Of a stretch of DNA of 47,414 bases, positions 42,410-47,414 are shown in pieces (the stretch's first letter is position 1; each line of letters starts with the position of its first letter). The stretch lies in the NCBI GenBank assembly GCA_003151495.1, contig PLXR01000138.1, positions 1 through 47,414 on the forward strand, in the 5' to 3' direction. Position numbers and translations under genes: made by a program. This DNA is from Opitutaceae bacterium. GTDB lineage: Bacteria > Verrucomicrobiota > Verrucomicrobiia > Opitutales > Opitutaceae. A model generated the notes under the pieces. The model searched no databases and was not told the DNA's origin. It saw only the letters and a list, made by a program, of their open reading frames with translations.

Positions 42410-43251
42410 GCGGGATCGTCTGGCTCGCCAGCTTCCCGAAGTCTGGGAACACCTGGTTCAGGGCGTTCCTAACGAACCTGATCGCGAACAAGCGAGATCC
42501 CGCCGACATAAACGCCCTCAACTTCGTCAACTTCTCATCCAGGCAGCATTTCGATGAGGCGCTGGGTTGGGAAACCTCCGATCTGCCGCTTGAGGCCGTG
42601 AACCGGCTCCGGCCCCACGTCCAGGAGGTCCTGGCGCGGGGAGAGAACGTATTCTACAAGGCCCATGAGGCGTTCACCCATCCGGTGAGCGGGGAGCCCA
42701 TGTTCTCGCTCGGCGCCACACGCGCGGCGCTCTACTTCATCCGCAACCCGCTCGATGTGGCGGTTTCGTTCAGCGCCCACATCGGCAAGGATGTCGACGA
42801 GGCAATAAAGCAGATGAACAATCGAAAGGCGCACCTCGCGGCGAGCGGCGGGCTGCGTCCCCAGCTCGCCCAGCCGCTCGGCGACTGGAGCTGGCACGTG
42901 CGGAGCTGGGTGGACGCGCCTGGGCTTCGCGTGCACGTCATCCGCTACGAGGACATGCTGGCCCGGACCCAGGAGGTCTTCACCGCGGCCTGCCGGTTCG
43001 CCGGCCTGCCCGACGAAACAGAGCGAGTGGCCCTTGCGCTGGAGCACTCGAGCTTCGAACAGCTGCAGAAGCAGGAGAAGGCAAAGGGCTTTGACGAGGC
43101 GAACCGGTCCGACAAACTCTTCTTCCGAAGCGGCCGCGCAGGGTCCTGGCGGGAAGTCTTGTCACCCGGCCAGGTCGCACGCATCGTTGACTGCCATGGC
43201 GAGGTCATGCGCCGCTTCGGGTACCTTGGCCCCGACGGCTCGTGCCTTTGA
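42406..43251 (+). CDS. PAPS-dependent sulfotransferase
   Basis: The 281-residue protein has the 5'-phosphosulfate loop SFPKSGNTW (9-17) and the 3'-phosphate motif RNPLDVAVSF (113-122) of cytosolic-type sulfotransferases. A conserved His87 (YKAHEAF) is a candidate catalytic base, and the C-terminal RxGxxGxW-type loop is present as FRSGRAGSW. It lies inside the lasso-type block, coupled to the kinase (ATGA), so it probably modifies the same product. No PAPS synthesis gene is in the window. Sulfation of the polysaccharide is the alternative. Confidence 0.9.
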   Translation: MSGIVWLASFPKSGNTWFRAFLTNLIANKRDPADINALNFVNFSSRQHFDEALGWETSDLPLEAVNRLRPHVQEVLARGENVFYKAHEAFTHPVSGEPMFSLGATRAALYFIRNPLDVAVSFSAHIGKDVDEAIKQMNNRKAHLAASGGLRPQLAQPLGDWSWHVRSWVDAPGLRVHVIRYEDMLARTQEVFTAACRFAGLPDETERVALALEHSSFEQLQKQEKAKGFDEANRSDKLFFRSGRAGSWREVLSPGQVARIVDCHGEVMRRFGYLGPDGSCL

Positions 43252-43260
43252 CGAATTAAA

Positions 43261-43575
43261 ATGAGCAGACCCAACATAACCCTCCAATCGCTTGTGGCCA
43301 GGACCCCCGAGGTTGTCGGCAGCAGGATCGAGGACCGCATGGCCTTGATGAGCATCAGAAACGGCGCCTATTACGGCATGGATCCGGTGGGGAGCCGCGT
43401 TTGGGAACTTATCGCCCAACCCATCCGCGTCTCCGACGTCTGCGAGAGCCTCCTCGGGGAATTCGAGGTCGAACGGAGCAAGTGCGAGGAGCAGGTGCTG
43501 GCGTTCCTCCTGCAGCTGGCGGATGCCGAACTTCTTGTGGTCGGGGATGAGCAAGCCCGCGTAACCTCCAAGTGA
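43261..43575 (+). CDS. PqqD-like peptide chaperone (lasso B1, RRE)
   Basis: The 104-residue protein has the PqqD/RRE winged-helix outline: LMSIRNGAYYGMDPVGSRVW followed by VCESLLGEFEVE and a C-terminal helix, about 90-100 residues as in stand-alone RREs. These bind leader peptides and deliver them to the B2 protease and cyclase. It lies 9 bases after the sulfotransferase stop and before the cyclase. No leader-bearing precursor was found. Confidence 0.87.
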   Translation: MSRPNITLQSLVARTPEVVGSRIEDRMALMSIRNGAYYGMDPVGSRVWELIAQPIRVSDVCESLLGEFEVERSKCEEQVLAFLLQLADAELLVVGDEQARVTSK

Positions 43576-43620
43576 CCGCTGACACGGTGTCCGGTTCGAA
43601 GTGAGGATCGCTCCGCATCC

Positions 43621-45537
43621 GTGAGCGCCATTGCCGGCATTGTGCAGCTTGACGACTCGCCCGCCGACGAGCGGATCGTCCAGGCGATGGTGTCCCGGAT
43701 CGCGCACCGGGGCCCGGACGGCTCGGGAACATGGGCCGCGGGCCCAGTGGCCCTCGGCCACGTGCTCCTTCAGATAGCACCGGAGTCGGTCGGGGAGAGG
43801 CAGCCCCTGGCAGGCCCCGAGGGGGCCCAGGTCATTTCATTCGACGGCAGGATCGACAACCGCGAGGACCTTTGGGAGGCGCTCTCCGTTCCGCCGAACG
43901 AGCGCTCGCGGCCTGACGCCGAGCTCGTCCTGCGGGCCTACGGGAAATGGGAAGGGGAGTGCCCCGTGCGGCTCGTAGGCGAGTTCACCTTCGCCCTCTG
44001 GGACCATCGCCGCCGGGAGCTGTTCTGCGCCCGCGACGCTTTCGGCTCCCGGGAATTCATCTATCACCATGGGCCGCGGCAATTCGTGTTCTCGAGCGAG
44101 ATCAAGGCGGTGCTCGCGGTCCCCGGCGTTCCCCGGCGCATCGATGAGGAGTCCTTGGCGCGCCAGTTGGGATGCCTCGGGAGCCTCGGCGAAAGGACAC
44201 TCTACGAGGGGATAAGGAACCTTCCGCCGGCGCACTCGATGACGGTTCGGCCGGGATCAGGGGTGGCGATGCGCCGCTACTGGCAGCTCGCCATGGAGCC
44301 GGAACTGCGCCTGCGTTCCGACGGGGAATATGCGGAGGCCCTGCGGGAGCTCATAGGCAGGTCCGTATCCGCCATGCTGCGCTGCTCGCACCCGGTGGCG
44401 GTGGCCCTCAGCGGAGGGCTCGACTCCTCGGGTGTCGCCTGCATCGCGGCGCGAAAGCTGAACCAGCAGGGGCGCCGGCTCCTGACCGTCTCGAGCGTCC
44501 TGCCGGACGACTTCGAGGGGCACGAACGGATGCGCGAGGAGAGCGGTTTCATCCAGGCCGTGAACGCCCAGGAGCCGAACATGGACTCTTATCCGGCGCG
44601 GGGTAGTCGATTCCCTCCCATTGAATTCGATGACCGTTCCCTCGAGCGGCTCGGGCGGCCCGCCCTGAATTCCTTTGAATTCCGTTCCCGGGAGGTCGTG
44701 GCTGCAGCCGAGGAGCGCGGCGCCCGGGTGCTGCTGCTCGGCCTTGGGGGGGATTTGGCGGCGTCGTTCGACGGTTCGGGGTGCCTGGAGGACCTTGCGC
44801 GCCGCGGCCGCCTTCGCGAGCTCCTGGTCCAGGCTCGTATCCAGGGACGGGCACAGGGCGTCGCGCCCCTCGTGCTCCTGAAGCGCGAGGTGCTTCATTC
44901 GATGATCCCGCTCGGGATCCGGCTGTGGCGCAGCCGCCTGCGGCGGCCGGGCGGACCGGGATGGGACGGGACAGCGGTCCGTAAGGAGTTCGCGGCGCGC
45001 ATGGGCCTCGACGAGCTGCGGAGGGAGCTTGAACTGGACGAACCGCCCCAAGACAGCCGACGCCACGCGCTCAAACTCTGCACCAAGGGTTGGTTCTCCT
45101 CCCATAGCACCTGGGCTGCGAACTACAGCGACACGATCGAGAGCCCGCAGCCGCTCATGGATCGTCGAATATGGGAATTTGCATATCGCGTGCCCCTTGC
45201 GCAGTTCCGCGCGGACGGGGTGCCCCGGGGGCTCTATCGCCGAGCTCTCACTGGCGTGGTGCCCGAAAACGTTCTCCAGCGCCGCACAAAGGGCTGGTTT
45301 GCGCCGGATTACCGGCAACGAATGCTCGCTTGCAGACCCACCATGAGGGCATTCCTCGATGCGCACCCTCCGGGCAACCGTGTGTGGGATTATGTCGACC
45401 GGCGCGCGGTGGAGTCGGTCCTTGCGGACCTCGAGCGTCCCGGCCGGCCAAATCTGTGGAATCCCTCCTACCAGGTTGTGCTCGGACGAGGCCTGCGCAT
45501 GGCACATTTCATCTCTTGGATTCACAGGACCGCCTGA
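43621..45537 (+). CDS. Asparagine-synthase-like lasso cyclase (LasC type)
   Basis: The 638-residue protein has an N-terminal glutaminase-fold domain and a C-terminal ATP-pyrophosphatase domain with the PP-loop SGGLDSS at 264-270. The normal Met-Cys-Gly N-terminus is Met-Ser-Ala here (SAIAGIVQ), so the catalytic Cys of glutamine hydrolysis is lost. This fits lasso cyclases, which close the isopeptide ring from a side-chain Asp or Glu without ammonia transfer. The start is GTG 43621. It is the last gene of the block; a TGATAG double stop follows. Confidence 0.87.
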   Translation: MSAIAGIVQLDDSPADERIVQAMVSRIAHRGPDGSGTWAAGPVALGHVLLQIAPESVGERQPLAGPEGAQVISFDGRIDNREDLWEALSVPPNERSRPDAELVLRAYGKWEGECPVRLVGEFTFALWDHRRRELFCARDAFGSREFIYHHGPRQFVFSSEIKAVLAVPGVPRRIDEESLARQLGCLGSLGERTLYEGIRNLPPAHSMTVRPGSGVAMRRYWQLAMEPELRLRSDGEYAEALRELIGRSVSAMLRCSHPVAVALSGGLDSSGVACIAARKLNQQGRRLLTVSSVLPDDFEGHERMREESGFIQAVNAQEPNMDSYPARGSRFPPIEFDDRSLERLGRPALNSFEFRSREVVAAAEERGARVLLLGLGGDLAASFDGSGCLEDLARRGRLRELLVQARIQGRAQGVAPLVLLKREVLHSMIPLGIRLWRSRLRRPGGPGWDGTAVRKEFAARMGLDELRRELELDEPPQDSRRHALKLCTKGWFSSHSTWAANYSDTIESPQPLMDRRIWEFAYRVPLAQFRADGVPRGLYRRALTGVVPENVLQRRTKGWFAPDYRQRMLACRPTMRAFLDAHPPGNRVWDYVDRRAVESVLADLERPGRPNLWNPSYQVVLGRGLRMAHFISWIHRTA

Positions 45538-45840
45538 TAGCTCCCTGCGCAGCCCTGCGTCACATGAAATTAACCTCCCAAGCGTTCGCCTGACGCAAGC
45601 ATGCCCGCTCCAGAGTGCCGTTGACCCGGTCCCTTGGAGATTCCCGGGCACGGCGCGCCCATAAGACGCCGCGGATTGTAAAAAATTTCCTATTTTTGGA
45701 ATAAAAAGTTTGTCAGATGCCAAAAAATTGCCTTTTCATCCCAGAGCTTCACCCGACGGCGAACTGACGCCACGGCTTTCTCACCGCATTTTCCAGCAGA
45801 TTTCTACAACAAACAGTATTGTTTCCAGCGGATATACAAA
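45538..45840. other. Intergenic region with AT-rich tract before the surface protein
   Basis: No gene is visible in these 303 bases; tiny frames of up to about 30 codons exist but lack a lasso-leader motif. The stretch 45678-45740 is strongly A/T-rich (runs of A and T), unlike the GC-rich surroundings, and may be the promoter or a regulator site of the following secreted protein. I could not fix -10/-35 elements. Confidence 0.4.
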
Positions 45841-47414
45841 ATGAAGACTACGATGAAGGCATTCACAAAGATCGTCGGTTCCATGGCCGTGTTGCTCCTC
45901 TGTGGCACCGCTCACGCGCAGACCAACAACACGAACCTCGGGACCGGATCGATGGTCTCGATCACGACGGGCTCGAATAATACGGGCGTCGGAGCCCAAG
46001 CGCTCGCCGGCGACACCTCCGGCAACAACAACGTGGGCATAGGCACCCAGGCGCTCTTCAGCAACACGACCGGTAACCAGAACACCGCGATCGGCTTCCG
46101 CACGCTCTGGCTGAACACGACCGGCATCGACTTGACCGCGGTGGGCTACAACGCCCTTCCCAACAACACGACGGGCGCCGGCAACTCGGCGTTCGGCTAC
46201 AATTCCCTGGCCTTCAACACGAGCGGCAACCAGAACGTCGCCAACGGCACGGGCGCCCTCGCGCAGAACACGACCGGCAGCTTCAACACGGCCGACGGCT
46301 ACCAGGCGGTCAACAAGGGCACGATTGCCAGCAATAACACGGGCACGGGCTATCATACTCTTTTCACCAACGTCACTGGAACCGACAACACGGCGGAGGG
46401 CTACAATGCCCTTAGGAACAACACGGGATCGTTCAACATCGCGCTCGGTAGCACAGCCGGCCTGAGCCTCACCTCGGGCAGCAACAACATCGACATCGGC
46501 AACACGGGCGTCGCCGCCGAGAGCGCGACGATCCGCATCGGTACGAATGGAGTCCAGACCGCGGCCTATGTCCAGGGTGTCTATGGGGTCACTCCGGGCG
46601 ACGTGGCGCATACTCAGGCGGTCGTCATCGATGATTTCGGCAATCTCGGATCGGCGAACGTCGGGATCCTCGTGGGCCCGACGGGCGCCACCGGTCCCGC
46701 GGGCGCCGCGGGCGCCGCGGGTGCGGCCGGCGCGCAGGGAGTCCAGGGCATACAGGGTATCCAGGGCATAACGGGTTTGACGGGTGCCACAGGCCCGGCC
46801 GGTGCAGCAGGAGCTGCAGGTGCGACGGGCGCCGCGGGCGCGACGGGCGCCGCGGGCGCGAATGGCAACGGGCTCTTCACCGACGGCGCAGACAACACGG
46901 GCGGCGGCAACAGCTCTCTCGCGAACGTGGGCGTCGGCGGCGCCTTCAACAATTCGGCGTTCGGCACATTGTCCCTCGCGGGTCTGACCAGCGGACATGA
47001 CAACATCGCCGTGGGCGTAAGCGCGGGCAGCAGCTTCGCGGGCGCTGAGAGCAACAATATTGTGATTGGCAACTCCGGTGGCTTAGGGGAAGACAACACG
47101 ATCCGCATCGGCGACACGCAGACTGCGGCCTACCTTGCGGGTGTTTATGGCGTCACTTCGAACAACGACCTGGGGACGCAGCAGGTGGTCACGATCGACG
47201 ACCTGGGCAACCTTGGATCGATGACTCTTACGGGTGGGATGGGGGCAACTGGGGCCACGGGCGCCGATGGCGCTATGGGGGCGACCGGTGCCAACGGCGT
47301 TGCCGGCGCGGCGGGTGCTATGGGGGCCACAGGTGCCGACGGTGCGATGGGTGCCACGGGTGCCGACGGTGCGATGGGTGCCACAGGCGTCGCGGGCACC
47401 GGAATCGTCTCCGA
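45841..47414 (+). CDS. Secreted NTG/xGxxAL-repeat and collagen-like surface protein, partial
   Basis: ATG 45841 opens a frame that runs off the right edge (524 codons seen). A signal peptide of about 26 residues (positively charged, hydrophobic core VGSMAVLLLCGTAHA, cleavage after AHA) is followed by Asn/Thr/Gly-rich repeats of about 20-25 residues around NTTGxxNTAxGYxAL, resembling head repeats of trimeric autotransporter-like or tail-fibre-like proteins. A segment with TIRIGTN, QTAAYVQGVYGV and VVIDDFGNLGS precedes a Gly-x-y collagen-like tract. The whole order then recurs with a shorter head and TIRIGDTQTAAYLAGVYGV, then a second Gly-x-y tract. It is probably exported and trimeric at the cell surface. 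The biochemical role and C-terminal anchor are unknown. Confidence 0.8.
   Translation, partial: MKTTMKAFTKIVGSMAVLLLCGTAHAQTNNTNLGTGSMVSITTGSNNTGVGAQALAGDTSGNNNVGIGTQALFSNTTGNQNTAIGFRTLWLNTTGIDLTAVGYNALPNNTTGAGNSAFGYNSLAFNTSGNQNVANGTGALAQNTTGSFNTADGYQAVNKGTIASNNTGTGYHTLFTNVTGTDNTAEGYNALRNNTGSFNIALGSTAGLSLTSGSNNIDIGNTGVAAESATIRIGTNGVQTAAYVQGVYGVTPGDVAHTQAVVIDDFGNLGSANVGILVGPTGATGPAGAAGAAGAAGAQGVQGIQGIQGITGLTGATGPAGAAGAAGATGAAGATGAAGANGNGLFTDGADNTGGGNSSLANVGVGGAFNNSAFGTLSLAGLTSGHDNIAVGVSAGSSFAGAESNNIVIGNSGGLGEDNTIRIGDTQTAAYLAGVYGVTSNNDLGTQQVVTIDDLGNLGSMTLTGGMGATGATGADGAMGATGANGVAGAAGAMGATGADGAMGATGADGAMGATGVAGTGIVS
45946..46500 (+). repeat. NTG/xGxxAL tandem repeats (head-like)
   Basis: About eight imperfect repeats of 20-25 codons of the type NTTGxxNTAxGYxAL, diverged at the DNA level. 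They form a beta-helical or head-like region in the predicted secreted protein. Confidence 0.75.
46675..46866 (+). repeat. First collagen-like Gly-x-y tract
   Basis: Encodes over 60 residues of uninterrupted Gly every third position, mostly GAA/GAT/GPT triplets with QGVQGIQGI in the middle. Confidence 0.9.
47236..47403 (+). repeat. Second collagen-like Gly-x-y tract
   Basis: Encodes Gly-x-y triplets with a near-regular GATGADGAM unit repeated several times. It almost reaches the window edge, so its full length is unknown. Confidence 0.85.

Noticed and set aside
44257..45723. Leftward frame opposite the cyclase, examined as a possible precursor or toxin
   Set aside because: It is 488 codons of shadow sequence without a leader motif, and the cyclase on the plus strand is unmistakable.
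45538..45840. Tiny ORFs after the cyclase as a lasso precursor
   Set aside because: Frames of 7-30 codons lack the YxxPxL leader pattern, the Thr at -2 and a Gly1...Asp/Glu7-9 core.
46675..47403. Gly-x-y repeats read as a tandem repeat RNA or CRISPR-like array
   Set aside because: Repeats are codon-phased and diverged, with no spacers, and lie inside a signal-peptide-bearing frame.

Overview
This window reads as one long accessory surface-polysaccharide locus from a GC-rich Gram-negative bacterium. The evidence is the Wzx/Wzy/Wzz-type O-antigen machinery, CDP-dideoxysugar genes, several sugar-nucleotide dehydratase/epimerases, an initiating polyprenyl-phosphate sugar transferase and a WecG/TagA-type transferase. 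The host phylum cannot be proved from the sequence. The NTG/AxGxxAL-repeat plus collagen-like secreted protein at the right edge and the style of the small antitoxin would fit Verrucomicrobiota or a similar free-living lineage; this is a guess. I see no tRNA, rRNA, CRISPR array, insertion sequence or phage gene.

Layout. (1) 1-7876, leftward operon: heptose-type nucleotidyltransferase/kinase with swapped domains (cut by the left edge), a giant multi-pass GT-C-like protein, a methyltransferase and two extended-SDR sugar epimerases, nearly all coupled by ATGA overlaps. (2) 8245-10129, rightward: an AT-richer GT-C-like membrane protein, an in-frame decayed coding remnant and a hairpin. (3) 10245-22269, a tightly coupled rightward operon: rfbG-rfbH-rfbF (CDP-3,6-dideoxyhexose route), an SDR, a NeuB-SAF-cupin fusion, two tiny membrane/coiled-coil proteins, a ThDP enzyme of the acetolactate-synthase type, an FkbM methyltransferase with an extra N-terminal domain, a TylC3-like C-methyltransferase and an O-antigen ligase/polymerase. 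(4) 22489-26286: AT-richer genes (FkbM, TylF-type methyltransferases; leftward epimerase and GT4), probably separately acquired. (5) 26568-34815: Wzz-like chain-length protein, Wzx-like flippase with an apparent ATT start, Wzy-like polymerase, hexapeptide acyltransferase, a glycosyltransferase C-terminal remnant, an epimerase, an SDR and the initiating sugar transferase. (6) 35118-35568: a small toxin-antitoxin pair whose toxin carries an amber stop. (7) 35694-45537: FkbM, WecG/TagA transferase, DUF218 protein, then ABC exporter, NTP_transf_5 protein, lasso-peptide-type B2 protease, HPr-kinase-like kinase, sulfotransferase, PqqD-like B1 and asparagine-synthase-like cyclase. (8) 45841-end: a large secreted repeat/collagen-like protein cut by the right edge.

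How it may work together. Region 3 should make CDP-4-keto-3,6-dideoxyglucose and then modify it. The ThDP enzyme next to rfbFGH recalls the two-carbon branching step of yersiniose synthesis, and the NeuB-like condensing enzyme suggests a second carbon-carbon bond step. The combination of NeuB-cupin, ThDP enzyme, C-methyltransferase and two coiled-coil mini-membrane proteins is the best candidate here for an undescribed sugar pathway. Region 7 carries an almost complete lasso-peptide tool set (protease, RRE, cyclase, kinase, nucleotidyltransferase, ABC exporter) plus a sulfotransferase, but I could not find a precursor peptide. Either the precursor is elsewhere or the set has been recruited to another substrate.
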